Assembly: GCA_049472395.1 (NCBI GenBank)
Contig: JBLIRR010000001.1
Coordinates: 292,933-356,932 of the forward strand
Origin: JBLIRR01 sp049472395
GTDB lineage: Bacteria; SZUA-182; DTGQ01; JBLIRR01
Reading direction: 5' to 3'
DNA: 64,000 nt
This document shows, piece after piece, positions 46,473-56,063 of the stretch. Position 1 is the first letter of the stretch; each line of letters starts with the position of its first letter. The notes beneath the pieces are model-generated. The model saw only the letters and a program-made list of their open reading frames with translations. It searched no databases and was not told the DNA's origin. The position numbers were made by a program, and so were the translations under genes.

Positions 46473-47534
46473 ATGGAACAGACTTTATCAAAACGAGAAG
46501 AGCAGGTTCTTTTTGCTATAATTAAACTTTATACCCAGCATCCTGAACCGGTGGGATCACGATATTTATGTAAAAAATTCGGATTCAATCTCTCTCCTGC
46601 TACCATAAGAAATACCATGTCAGATCTGGAGGATAAAGGCTACTTGAAGCACCCCCATACCTCAGCGGGGAGAATACCTACAGAGGAAGGTTATCGTTAT
46701 TTTGTGAATGACCTTTTAAAAAATCTTACTGTTCATCCACCTAAATTTATCAGAAAAAAAGATATTGAGATGTTTTTAGAGATAAAAGAACGCGATACCC
46801 TGTTATCTGAAATAAGCTCTCTTCTGTCTCATCTCTCAAAATATATCGGAATAGTAATAGCGCCGAAACACTCTGAGTTAATATTCAAGCATATAAAATT
46901 TATTCAGTTAAATAATAATAATATATTAGGAATTTTTGTTTCTAAATCGGGTATGGTATTCAATACCATCATCAATGAAAAGGAGCATATATCCCAACAG
47001 CAGTTAGATAAAATGGCGCATCTTTCAAATAAGCTTTTCGAGGGAAAGAGTATTCAGGACATTAAAAATAATTTCAATAGTAATTTAAATGATACTACCC
47101 TGAAAAATAATGAATTACTCAATAACGACTTATTCAAAAAAGCATATTTGCTCACCAATAAGGCATTTTCCATAAAAAAAGACCGAAATATTTATATTGA
47201 CGGAAGAGGTAATATTTTAAACGAGCCCTCTGTAACCACAAATTTTGAGGAAATCAAGAGTATTATTGATACCTTTGACAATAAAACACGATTGCTTAAA
47301 CTTATTGATGATTGCTTAAAATATGATAATAGCCCTCAGGTGTTAATCGGTATTGAAAACGAAGATATAAAAATTAAACATATGAGCATGGTATTATCAA
47401 GTTATAATATGGGAGACCACGTAAAAGGTCTGTTGGGAGTCGTGGGGCCTATGAGAATGTATTATGGAAGAGCAATATCAACGGTTGAATATATTGCAAC
47501 TATCATGAATTATATTTTTATGGATGAAATATAA
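46473..47534 (+). CDS. hrcA: heat-inducible transcription repressor HrcA
   Basis: About 353 residues from the ATG at 46473, whose spacing from GGAG is better than the ATG 6 bp upstream. It has the N-terminal winged helix (LSPATIRNTMSDLEDKGYLKHPHTSAGR) and the GAF-like and C-terminal dimerisation regions ending YYGRAISTVEYIATIMN. It binds the CIRCE element upstream and is kept active by GroEL. Confidence 0.95.
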   Translation: MEQTLSKREEQVLFAIIKLYTQHPEPVGSRYLCKKFGFNLSPATIRNTMSDLEDKGYLKHPHTSAGRIPTEEGYRYFVNDLLKNLTVHPPKFIRKKDIEMFLEIKERDTLLSEISSLLSHLSKYIGIVIAPKHSELIFKHIKFIQLNNNNILGIFVSKSGMVFNTIINEKEHISQQQLDKMAHLSNKLFEGKSIQDIKNNFNSNLNDTTLKNNELLNNDLFKKAYLLTNKAFSIKKDRNIYIDGRGNILNEPSVTTNFEEIKSIIDTFDNKTRLLKLIDDCLKYDNSPQVLIGIENEDIKIKHMSMVLSSYNMGDHVKGLLGVVGPMRMYYGRAISTVEYIATIMNYIFMDEI

Positions 47535-47548
47535 GGGAAGTTTTTTCA

Positions 47549-48163
47549 TTGACAAAAAAAATGAGTAACCTACAACACGCAGAACCCACTCAAGAAGAAC
47601 ATCAATTAAAAGATAAACATGGTAAAAAAAGCAATGTTGTGGAAAAATTAAAGAATCTAGAAGGGGAATTAGCTGCAGAAAAAAAGAATAATCAAGAACT
47701 GAAGGAACAATTAGCTGCAGAAAAAAAGAATAATAAGGAACTTTATGACAGATATCTTCGTATGCACGCAGAGTTTGAAAATTATAAAAAGAGGAGAGAG
47801 AGGGAGAAAGAGGATTTTATAAAATACGCCATCGAGAAATCTTTAAAGGATCTGCTGCCCATAATTGATCATCTTGAAATGGCCATAAAATCATCAAAAG
47901 AATGCGAGGATTTTAACAGTCTCTCTCAAGGAATAGACCTTATCCATAAACAACTCAATGATTTTTTAGCCAAAGAGGGAGTATCGCTTGTTTCAGCATT
48001 GGGAGAAAAATTTGATCCAACGGTCCATGAAGCTATAATGCAAAAAGGTTCAACTGAACATGAAGACAACACTATTATAGAAGAGCACCAAAAGGGATAT
48101 ATATTAAAAGATCGATTACTTCGACCGGCGCGTGTGACGGTTGCAAAACGGAAAAACAAATAA
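47549..48163 (+). CDS. grpE: nucleotide exchange factor GrpE
   Basis: 204 residues with a long N-terminal coiled coil containing a direct repeat (LAAEKKNN-QELKEQLAAEKKNN-KELYD) and the GrpE beta domain (EGVSLVSALGEKFDPTVHEA, GYILKDRLLRPARVTVAK). It accelerates ADP release from DnaK. The start is TTG at 47549, 8 bp after GGGAAG; an ATG 12 bp later is possible. The repeat is a local duplication in the coiled coil. Confidence 0.93.
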   Translation: MTKKMSNLQHAEPTQEEHQLKDKHGKKSNVVEKLKNLEGELAAEKKNNQELKEQLAAEKKNNKELYDRYLRMHAEFENYKKRREREKEDFIKYAIEKSLKDLLPIIDHLEMAIKSSKECEDFNSLSQGIDLIHKQLNDFLAKEGVSLVSALGEKFDPTVHEAIMQKGSTEHEDNTIIEEHQKGYILKDRLLRPARVTVAKRKNK

Positions 48164-48220
48164 ACACAATTTATTATTTATAATAAATATGCAGTGCAAA
48201 GATTAGAGGAGGAACATTAA

Positions 48221-50164
48221 ATGGGCAAAGTTATAGGCATTGACCTTGGTACAACAAATTCTGTGGTAGCCATTTTAGAGGGTGGGGAGCCAAAAGTTAT
48301 AGAAAATTCTGTGGGGGCTCGTACCACCCCTTCAATAGTTGCCTTTACAGATAAAGGGGAGAGAATTGTTGGGCAGGTGGCCAAAAGACAAGCGATAACT
48401 AATCCCCAAAATACTATCTTTTCGGTTAAAAGATTAATCGGCCGTCGATATAACAGCAATGAAGTGAAGAAAGCTCTGCAAACATGTCCCTATCAACTTG
48501 CAGAAGCTTCAAATGGTGATTGTGTAATTAAAGTCAAGGATAAGCAGTATAGCACTCCGGAAATCTCTGCCATGATCTTACAGGAAATGAAAAAGACCGC
48601 GGAAAATTATTTAGGTGAAACTGTTGCAGAGGCAGTAATTACAGTCCCAGCATATTTTAATGACAGTCAACGGCAGGCCACAAAAGATGCGGGAAGAATT
48701 GCCGGGCTTAATGTCCTTCGAATTATTAATGAACCAACAGCAGCATCCCTTGCCTATGGACTTGATAAAAAACATGATGAAAAGATTGCTGTCTACGATT
48801 TAGGCGGAGGGACTTTTGATATATCTATTCTTGAATTAGGAGAGGGAGTTTTTGAGGTTAAATCGACAAATGGCGATACCTATCTCGGGGGCGATGATTT
48901 TGATCAAAGGATTATCAATTGGTTAGCCGATGAATTTAAAAAAGATCAAGGAATTGACATTAGAAATGATAAAATGGCTTTACAGCGGCTAAAAGAAGCA
49001 GCGGAAAAAGCAAAATGCGAGCTGTCTTCTGCTACACAGACAGAAATCAATCTCCCCTTTATTACCGCTGATGCAACTGGCCCGAAACATTTAAATCTAT
49101 CCCTTACCCGTGCAAAACTGGAATCCTTGGTTGAAGACCTTGTGGATAAAAGCCTCGAACCTTGTAAATTAGCGCTTAAAGATGCGGGAATCGGCACTGC
49201 GGAAATAGATGAAGTGATTCTGGTTGGAGGGCAAACACGAATGCCCTTAGTACAGGAAAAAGTAAAAAAGTTTTTTGGTAAAGAACCTCATAAAGGAGTT
49301 AATCCTGATGAGGTAGTGGCTATCGGTGCTGCTATTCAGGGAGGAGTATTAAAAGGAGATGTCAAGGATGTACTATTATTAGACGTTACCCCCTTATCTT
49401 TGGGCATTGAAACCCTCGGAGGTGTGTGCACGAAATTAATCGAAAAAAATACTACTATTCCTACAAAAAAGAGTCAAATTTTTTCAACTGCCCAGGATAA
49501 TCAAACAGCTGTCAGCATCCATGTTCTGCAAGGTGAAAGAGAAATGGCTGCAGACAATCGAAGCCTTGGAAGATTTGATCTTACAGGCATTCCTCCTGCT
49601 CCACGAGGAATACCCCAGATCGAAGTATCTTTCGATATTGATGCGAATGGAATCGTTAATGTGTCTGCCAAGGATATGGCTACAGGGAAACAACAGGCTA
49701 TACAGATCACCTCTTCAAGCGGTCTCACAGAAGAAGAAATAAATAAAATGATCAAGGAGGCCCAAGAGCATGCAACTGAGGATAAAAAGAAAAGGGAATT
49801 GATCGATACGTGTAATCAGGCTGATTCTTTTATATTTACCACAGAAAAAACGTTGAAAGAATATGGTGATAAAATAGACCCGGCAGAGAAGGATAAAATT
49901 ACTCAATCAATTGAAAAATTGCGAAAGCTGAAAGATGAAGCCAAAGATATCAACGCCATTAAGAAAGCAATAGAAGAATTGACCCAGGCATCTCATAAAC
50001 TTGCTGAGCAGATGTATGCGCAGACAGCTCAACAGGGAGCAGCAGATCAAGGCCAAAGTGCTCACACACAACAGACGGGGAGCGAAGGAGGGTCAGAAAG
50101 CCAGAAAAAAGATGAAAATGTCGTTGATGCGGATTTTGAAGTAATGGATGATAATAAAAAATAA
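48221..50164 (+). CDS. dnaK: chaperone DnaK (Hsp70)
   Basis: 647 residues; GIDLGTTNSVVAI at the N-terminus, VYDLGGGTFDISILE, the substrate domain from ~385 and an acidic/Gln-rich C-terminal tail ending VVDADFEVMDD. A strong SD (AGAGGAGG) precedes the ATG. Third gene of the CIRCE operon; dnaJ is not next to it. Confidence 0.97.
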   Translation: MGKVIGIDLGTTNSVVAILEGGEPKVIENSVGARTTPSIVAFTDKGERIVGQVAKRQAITNPQNTIFSVKRLIGRRYNSNEVKKALQTCPYQLAEASNGDCVIKVKDKQYSTPEISAMILQEMKKTAENYLGETVAEAVITVPAYFNDSQRQATKDAGRIAGLNVLRIINEPTAASLAYGLDKKHDEKIAVYDLGGGTFDISILELGEGVFEVKSTNGDTYLGGDDFDQRIINWLADEFKKDQGIDIRNDKMALQRLKEAAEKAKCELSSATQTEINLPFITADATGPKHLNLSLTRAKLESLVEDLVDKSLEPCKLALKDAGIGTAEIDEVILVGGQTRMPLVQEKVKKFFGKEPHKGVNPDEVVAIGAAIQGGVLKGDVKDVLLLDVTPLSLGIETLGGVCTKLIEKNTTIPTKKSQIFSTAQDNQTAVSIHVLQGEREMAADNRSLGRFDLTGIPPAPRGIPQIEVSFDIDANGIVNVSAKDMATGKQQAIQITSSSGLTEEEINKMIKEAQEHATEDKKKRELIDTCNQADSFIFTTEKTLKEYGDKIDPAEKDKITQSIEKLRKLKDEAKDINAIKKAIEELTQASHKLAEQMYAQTAQQGAADQGQSAHTQQTGSEGGSESQKKDENVVDADFEVMDDNKK

Positions 50165-50170
50165 ACCTTA

Positions 50171-50944
50171 ATGCCGCGTTTTTTTCTTTCTTCGCAAAAA
50201 ATTATACCTAACGAAATATTAACGCTATCGGGAAGGGAAACAAAGCACTTACAAGTATTGCGGTTGAAAAAGGGTGAAAAGGTTACTCTCTCTAATGGAA
50301 AAGGAGATGAATTTTTAGCTGAAATCATTAAAATCACCTCACAAGAAAGCCTCCTTTATATAGAGAGAAAAAGGGAATTTACTATTCCCAAAAAACCCTT
50401 TTTCATCCTTGCTCAATCAATTCCACGTTTTTCGAAGATGGAATTGATACTGCAGAAAGGGACTGAACTTGGAATAGATTGTATTTATCCAATAGCCTCG
50501 CAGCGTTCCTATATTTCACACGGACATTTAAATTACCACAGATGGGAAAGATGGAAACGTATTCTTCAAGAGGCGGGAAAGCAATCTGGGAGATCATTAA
50601 TCCCTGAACTCAAAAAACCATTGCTCTTACGTGATTTTCTATTAAAGGAGTCAAAGGATCTTTTTAAAGAATCGTTGCATGTGAAGCTTTTCCTTTGGGA
50701 AGCAGAAAAGTCCCAGAGTATCAGGGCAATGCTCACCTCTGTTCACAAAAGACCTGCTGCCGTATCTGTTCTTGTGGGTCCGGAAGGTGGATTTTCTGAT
50801 GATGAAGCTCTTCTTGCTGAAACAGCCGGATATCATTGTGTGTCTTTGGGGCCATGGATCATGAGAACAGAGACTGCCTCGATAGCCATTTTATCAATCC
50901 TTCAGTATGAATGGGGAGATATTAATTTTAACAATAATCACTAA
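50171..50944 (+). CDS. rsmE: 16S rRNA (uracil-1498-N3)-methyltransferase RsmE
   Basis: 257 residues of SPOUT fold: N-terminal PUA-like part (RETKHLQVLRLKKGEKV), knot region with VLVGPEGGFSDDE and LGPWIMRTETASIAIL. Seven bp after dnaK, so it may be heat-shock coupled. Confidence 0.93.
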   Translation: MPRFFLSSQKIIPNEILTLSGRETKHLQVLRLKKGEKVTLSNGKGDEFLAEIIKITSQESLLYIERKREFTIPKKPFFILAQSIPRFSKMELILQKGTELGIDCIYPIASQRSYISHGHLNYHRWERWKRILQEAGKQSGRSLIPELKKPLLLRDFLLKESKDLFKESLHVKLFLWEAEKSQSIRAMLTSVHKRPAAVSVLVGPEGGFSDDEALLAETAGYHCVSLGPWIMRTETASIAILSILQYEWGDINFNNNH

Positions 50945-50958
50945 CTATGGGGGATAAT

Positions 50959-51378
50959 ATGTCTATCTATACCAAAATTATCAAATTATCTACGCAAGGA
51001 TTTACTGATATCATAAATATTACTGAGAAGGTACAAGAGGCGGTTACAATGAGCGGTATGAAAGATGGCTATGCACTGGTATTCCTCCCTGGCTCTACAG
51101 GAGGAATCACCACCATTGAATATGAAGAAGGTGTCCTGCAAGATCTAAAAGATGCTATCGAAAGACTCGCTTCACAATCCTTATCATATCATCATGATAA
51201 GCGATGGCATGATGGAAACGGTTTTTCTCATGTAAGAGCTGCTCTCTTAGGCCCCTCATTAAATGTCCCTTTATCCAATGGAACTCTTTCTCTTGGGACC
51301 TGGCAGCAAATTGTGCTTATTGATTTCGACAACCGCCCAAGAAATCGCGAAGTTATCGTTAAACTATGTGGTGAATAA
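50959..51378 (+). CDS. yjbQ: YjbQ-family (UPF0047) protein
   Basis: About 139 residues from the ATG at 50959, with GGGGG a few bases upstream. COG0432 signatures are VFLPGSTGGITTIEYEEG and WHDGNGFSHVRAALLGPS, with the family's three His that bind metal. Some members have weak thiamine-phosphate synthase activity; the physiological role is unclear. Confidence 0.9.
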   Translation: MSIYTKIIKLSTQGFTDIINITEKVQEAVTMSGMKDGYALVFLPGSTGGITTIEYEEGVLQDLKDAIERLASQSLSYHHDKRWHDGNGFSHVRAALLGPSLNVPLSNGTLSLGTWQQIVLIDFDNRPRNREVIVKLCGE

Positions 51379-51380
51379 GT

Positions 51381-51977
51381 ATGGGCAAGGTTACCCGCCC
51401 TGATCCAGTAAAACTTTTTATTGCATTAATCCTTTCCGATACAATAAAATATGATCCGGTGGTCACGGCGCTTCGTGAAAAATTTGGCAATATTGACCTA
51501 AAAAATGAAATAAAGCCTTTTGATCATACGGAGTATTACCGGAAAGAGCTAGGAGAGAAGCTCTGGCGAACTCATATTGCCTTCTCATCGTGCATTTATC
51601 CAGAAAATCTTGCTGAAATAAAGCTTCTTTGCAATGACCTGGAGCTTTTTTTTTCTGATAAACATACGCAAAGACGCCGCGTGAATATAGACCCGGGTTA
51701 TTTGACATTATCTAAAATAATACTTGCAACGACCAAGGACCATGGTCATCGAATATATTTACACAAAGGCATATATGCAGAAATTACCCTTTCTTATTCA
51801 AAAAAAAATGGATGGCAGGCCTTACCATGGACATATCCTGATTATAAACAAAATTGGGCTCTTTCATTCTTTACTCAACTGAGACTTATTTACCATAATC
51901 AAAAAAAGAACTCATGTTTTTTTATTTCTATAAACTCTCCTGCAGACAAAAATGCTGATTTCATAGAGCATAATTAA
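51381..51977 (+). CDS. DUF4416 family protein
   Basis: 198 residues; the core P-V-K-L-F-I-A-L-I start, FDHTEYYRKELG and NIDPGYLTLSKIILATTKD match the DUF4416 family, of unknown function and typical of Desulfobacterota, Nitrospirota and relatives. The C-terminal ~22 residues are encoded in the 66 bp that overlap the convergent tatC. Confidence 0.8.
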   Translation: MGKVTRPDPVKLFIALILSDTIKYDPVVTALREKFGNIDLKNEIKPFDHTEYYRKELGEKLWRTHIAFSSCIYPENLAEIKLLCNDLELFFSDKHTQRRRVNIDPGYLTLSKIILATTKDHGHRIYLHKGIYAEITLSYSKKNGWQALPWTYPDYKQNWALSFFTQLRLIYHNQKKNSCFFISINSPADKNADFIEHN

Positions 51978-52601
51978 CGGCAATGCCATAAGCAATTGCG
52001 TCACCACATCAGGAGGAGTTAAAATAGCAGACATAATAAAAATTATAACAATTGCATATTTTCGCTTTTTTACAAGCATAGAGGGTTTAATAAGGCCAAT
52101 CTTAGATAAAAAGAATACTATAGGGGGCATCTCAAAGATTACCCCAAAATTAAACAGTAAGAGAAACACAAAGCTTATATATTTACCCACGCTGATTCGC
52201 GGTTGAAGCGCCCTTGTCTTATACGTCATTAATACAGCTATTCCAAAAGGGATAATAAGAAAATAGGCGAACAATACCCCGAGGGCGAAAAAAAAGGTTG
52301 AGAAAAGTACAAAAGGCAGGATATGCCTTCTCTCTTTAGGGAGCAATCCCGGAGAAACAAACTCCCATATATGATAAAGGATATAAGGTATGCAAAGGAC
52401 CAGTGCAAAAAAAAAGGATAATTTTAAATGAACAAAAATAGCCTCTGTTGGACTTAGAAAGATAAGCTCATAGTTCTTTATCGGCGCTTGAATAATTCGG
52501 AATATTTCCTCAGATAGCCCAAAAGAAATTGCAAAGGTAACGCCCACAACAATAATTACACGAATCAATCGTTCACGAATCTCTTTAAGATGGGCGGTCA
52601 A
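51912..52601 (-). CDS. tatC: twin-arginine translocase subunit TatC
   Basis: 229 residues from the TTG at 52601, with six TM segments and the conserved LTAHLKEIRERLI start and the PIVFFLSKIGLI-type region. The TTG has no SD. In-frame codons continue 12 residues upstream (KKEDTFDKKLP) to an ATA at 52637 that follows GGGAGG by 8 bp, or one base out of frame to an ATG opening MSKGRPRE. So the true N-terminus is unresolved. It is the Tat-pathway receptor in the inner membrane; no tatA is next to it. Confidence 0.9.
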   Translation of the reverse strand: MTAHLKEIRERLIRVIIVVGVTFAISFGLSEEIFRIIQAPIKNYELIFLSPTEAIFVHLKLSFFFALVLCIPYILYHIWEFVSPGLLPKERRHILPFVLFSTFFFALGVLFAYFLIIPFGIAVLMTYKTRALQPRISVGKYISFVFLLLFNFGVIFEMPPIVFFLSKIGLIKPSMLVKKRKYAIVIIFIMSAILTPPDVVTQLLMALPLIMLYEISIFVCRRVYRNKKT

Positions 52602-53046
52602 TGGAAGTTTTTTATCAAATGTATCCTCTTTCTTTATTCCCTAGGCCTCCCTTTGCTCATTCTTCCTAATCCTTTGATGAATTAATTCGAATAATTGTAA
52701 GATATTATATGGTTAAATGTCAAGTGTGCTGGGCAATCCTGCCAGGGCAATCGCATGAAGGTTTTCGATTTGTTCAGTGAGAATTTTAGATATTTTCTAA
52801 AAAATATTAGACAGGATGAAATTTTTCATGCAATTGCCCTTGGGATACTGCTATCTGTTGAACAGTATAAAAATAGTGTTTATTTTTTATACAAAAATAT
52901 CTTCTCTTACTATAAAAATCTATAAGGGATAGTGATCAGGTGTATGGCAAATTAAATGCATTTCCTCTTATATCACCAGGCAAAATTGACACAATATTTT
53001 TCTCAATGGTGTAATGAAACCATAAAAAATTTGAAAGGAAAAAATA
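52602..53046. other. intergenic interval with a MITE-like hairpin
   Basis: Contains the non-canonical tatC leader on the minus strand (about 52602-52665) and the 97-bp hairpin at 52744-52840. The remaining ~200 bp before the chagasin-domain gene show no gene or clear promoter. Confidence 0.6.
52744..52840. mobile_element. MITE-like 97-bp inverted-repeat element
   Basis: The ends are AGGGCAATCGCATGAA and, in reverse complement, AGGGCAATTGCATGAA (15 of 16 match). The interior is AT-rich with weaker pairing. It encodes no protein and has no obvious target-site duplication. It resembles a miniature transposon, but could be a structured RNA. Confidence 0.5.
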
Positions 53047-53823
53047 ATGTGGGAAAAAAGTAGACTCTGTTGTCAGATGCTCATCATTATTCTCAGCATA
53101 CTGGCTCATATTACCTGTTTACCACTCCCATTACAAGCACAATTTTCCACCCTGCCCTATTATGGTCAGGATTATTATACCTCCTCACCCTCCTCACAAA
53201 TATCTCCGCTATCTATGCAATATATTTTTAATGCCTATTATCCTCGTCTCTATAACCCTCCCCTGTTTCCATTCCAGAATAATCCTTATCAGTATAATTC
53301 TTCTGGATTGACTTCCTCCAATGGCGTTCCCTATATATCATTTCCTTCCAGCACAACTCCATCCCCTTATTCATTCTATAATAATTGGAATACGTATGCA
53401 TTAGATACTTACAACCAGAACCCTTATATACCAAATTTCAATATTCAAAACTTTTTTACTCCTCCCGCTCCATCTCAACCATCTGATCAATTTATTTATA
53501 CCGATGTTTCCTTAGATGAAACCTATTCGGGGCAGACAATTCATCTCGCGGAGGGTGAAACATTAAGCATAATTTTGACATCCAATGCAACAACAGGATA
53601 TAAATGGAATCTGGATATCAATAAACTCGATAGTGATATCCTTGAAAAATTAGAAGATATCTATTATCAATCCGCTCTGGGATATCTTGGAATCGGCGGA
53701 TATGAACAATGGATATTTAAAGCCGAAGATAGGGGAACTACCTTTATTGAACTGGAGTATACGAAAATTTTTGATTCGAGCGCTGAAGCACCTACATTTG
53801 AACTTGAGGTAGTTGTATATTAG
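53047..53823 (+). CDS. secreted protein with chagasin-like (I42) protease-inhibitor domain
   Basis: 258 residues: a signal peptide (hydrophobic MLIIILSILAHITCLPLPLQA, residues ~11-31), then a low-complexity Pro/Tyr/Ser/Asn segment (~33-150), then a chagasin-like domain (~155-258). The domain has the inhibitor loops SNATTGYKW (family NPTTGY-W) and GIGGYEQWIFKA, and the closing GTTFIELEY. The family inhibits papain-like cysteine proteases. The Asn-for-Pro change in loop 1 is modest. It is followed 34 bp later by a lipoprotein gene. Confidence 0.78.
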   Translation: MWEKSRLCCQMLIIILSILAHITCLPLPLQAQFSTLPYYGQDYYTSSPSSQISPLSMQYIFNAYYPRLYNPPLFPFQNNPYQYNSSGLTSSNGVPYISFPSSTTPSPYSFYNNWNTYALDTYNQNPYIPNFNIQNFFTPPAPSQPSDQFIYTDVSLDETYSGQTIHLAEGETLSIILTSNATTGYKWNLDINKLDSDILEKLEDIYYQSALGYLGIGGYEQWIFKAEDRGTTFIELEYTKIFDSSAEAPTFELEVVVY

Positions 53824-53857
53824 TATATTAACATAATAATATCTTATGGGGAGATTT

Positions 53858-54808
53858 ATGAAAACAAATAAAATATGTATCTTGATTATAGTTGTATCCT
53901 TCATTCTCTTTTCATGTAATTCTATTAGCAATAAGAGCACGCCACCTGCTCCTGAAAAGGTTGAAAAAGCAATACAAAACGCCTTGCAATGGATTGAAAA
54001 TCATCCGGAATCATTTACAGATGGACAATTCTTAGAGATAAGTGAAGGTATTGTCATGTTTTATGTCCTTTATAAACACTGTAAATCTCGTCCTCACGCA
54101 TATTTTCGTGAGCAGATACAAAAACGGCTCGAACTTTTAGCCTCAAATCCGGCTTATAAAATTACTCCGCAGGACTATACTATCTTTCTTGCAATTTCCT
54201 ATATAATGAAGAAATTAGATCTTCCTTTATTAGACTATGATACAATAATTAAAGAAGTCATGCTCGAAGATCCCTTACTGTATCCCTCTTATCATATCAC
54301 AACCTGTATCTGGAACCATGTATTCTTGGAAAGACTAGGCTATACCCCTCAAAATTCTTTTGACGAGTTAATAAGTCAAAGCACCTTTTCCAAGGAATTC
54401 ATATATCGTAGATTACTGAAGGCCTTGCAAGGCAAATTCGATAAAAGAAGCATTGATCATATAGGCCTGACTATTTACAATATAACCCATGAAATTTTTT
54501 GTCTCACCGATTTTGGTGAAATCAGCCCTTCAGTAGAAATTCTCATCACTCAAAAAGATTTTTATTCAAAACTTTTTGAAGAATCTTTGAAGTGGGCTAT
54601 AAAAGCAAAACATATCGATCTGCTTGGAGAAATTATTATGTGCGGAAAAATATTGAACATGGAGGAATCTCTGCCTTCTTTGCCGCGAGCTATTAATTTT
54701 ATTCTTAGCTCCCAAGAAAGTGACGGTTCGTTCGGGATAACCAATCCAAGTAGGGCAAATGCTTTTCGTCATGGTATAATGGTGGTCCTTATGGCTTTGT
54801 GCATGTGA
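53858..54808 (+). CDS. lipoprotein of unknown function
   Basis: About 316 residues from the ATG at 53858 (after GGGGAG). A signal sequence ends in the lipobox FSC, so Cys is near residue 20. The mature part is all-helical with aromatic-rich helices and ends with ILSSQESDGSFGITN, a pattern resembling the Q-x-x-D-G-S-F-G turns of alpha/alpha-toroid (cyclase/prenyltransferase-like) folds. I do not recognise the family. It may work with the chagasin-domain protein upstream; this rests only on adjacency. Confidence 0.7.
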   Translation: MKTNKICILIIVVSFILFSCNSISNKSTPPAPEKVEKAIQNALQWIENHPESFTDGQFLEISEGIVMFYVLYKHCKSRPHAYFREQIQKRLELLASNPAYKITPQDYTIFLAISYIMKKLDLPLLDYDTIIKEVMLEDPLLYPSYHITTCIWNHVFLERLGYTPQNSFDELISQSTFSKEFIYRRLLKALQGKFDKRSIDHIGLTIYNITHEIFCLTDFGEISPSVEILITQKDFYSKLFEESLKWAIKAKHIDLLGEIIMCGKILNMEESLPSLPRAINFILSSQESDGSFGITNPSRANAFRHGIMVVLMALCM

Positions 54809-54816
54809 AGGGTAAG

Positions 54817-55878
54817 TTATGGCACCATTCCCGGGTAAAGAAGCCCTGATATTTCTTCAATTCCAAGAAGCAGATTCATGTTCTGAAGCGCTGACCCAGC
54901 CTGTCCTTTCAATAAATTATCAATATAGCTGATGCAGATTAAACGGCCTGTTTTTGTGTTTACATTTACTGAAAGATGGCAACAATTGGATCCCCTTACG
55001 CCTATGCTGTTGCCGGGATTACCTATAGACAAAACATCGATAAATCTTTCATTCTTATAAAAATCTGTATAGATATGGTGAATTTTATTTACCTCTATCC
55101 ATCCTTCATCAAGTTCAGCATAACAACAGACCATAATACCTCTGCTTAAAGGGACAACCTGGGTCGTTAAACTAATTGCAACCTCCCTTTTCGCCAGCTT
55201 CCCCAATTCATGCTCGATCTCAATTTCATGCTGATGTTGGCCAATCTTATATGCATTCATAGCCTCATAACGTGCTGGATAATGAAATGTTGAGGAGGGT
55301 TTTTTACCGGCCCCTGAAACGCCTGTTTTGGCATCAAATATAATGCACTCAGTATTAATAATACCTGCCTTGACAGCAGGAGCAACCCCCAAAATAGAGG
55401 CAACGGCAAAACATCCGGGATTACCTACAACTTTTGCCTTTTTAATCTCCTCTCGATGAAGTTCTGCAAGACCATACACAGAAAAGGGTAAAAGCTCAGG
55501 ACTTTTATGTGCACCCTCTTTTTTTATGCGCTGAGCATATCTCTTATAGATGTCCTTTTGGGAAAACCGAAAATCACCGCTGTAGTCAACAACAGCCACC
55601 TGATTCGCCACATAACCAGGGGCAAGACTCATCCCTACTCCATCGGGAGTAGCAATAAAGACCGCATTTGCCCGACCATCAGCAGGGTCCTCGTCCGAGG
55701 AGGCTATAATTGTCATATCACAAAATCCACGGAGATGAGGATAGATTGTGCTCACAGGCTCTCCTACATTTTCGATATCTATAAGAGAGACAATTTGTGC
55801 ATGAGGATGCCTGAGTAAAAGCTCCACCATCCCCACGCCTCCATAACCGCATGCTCCAATAATTTTAGCTTTTAACAT
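54817..55878 (-). CDS. argC: N-acetyl-gamma-glutamyl-phosphate reductase ArgC
   Basis: 353 residues with an NADP-binding GACGYGGVGMVELLLRHP loop, the catalytic Cys in VVGNPGCFAVASIL and KTGVSGAGKKPSSTFHYPAR. It carries out the third step of arginine synthesis. Alone here, without other arg genes. Confidence 0.95.
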   Translation of the reverse strand: MLKAKIIGACGYGGVGMVELLLRHPHAQIVSLIDIENVGEPVSTIYPHLRGFCDMTIIASSDEDPADGRANAVFIATPDGVGMSLAPGYVANQVAVVDYSGDFRFSQKDIYKRYAQRIKKEGAHKSPELLPFSVYGLAELHREEIKKAKVVGNPGCFAVASILGVAPAVKAGIINTECIIFDAKTGVSGAGKKPSSTFHYPARYEAMNAYKIGQHQHEIEIEHELGKLAKREVAISLTTQVVPLSRGIMVCCYAELDEGWIEVNKIHHIYTDFYKNERFIDVLSIGNPGNSIGVRGSNCCHLSVNVNTKTGRLICISYIDNLLKGQAGSALQNMNLLLGIEEISGLLYPGMVP

Positions 55879-56063
55879 AATATATACCCTTTTCTAAATG
55901 AACAGCAATTCTATTTTGGATACATCACATGATGTAAGTGGGATCAGGAACCCAAGTGCCAACATTAGAATTGCTATAGTTTTTAATATTTAATTGTGTT
56001 TATAGTAGATATTTTATAAAATAATGTCAAATGTAAACAATAAAAACGAAAGGAACATATTGT

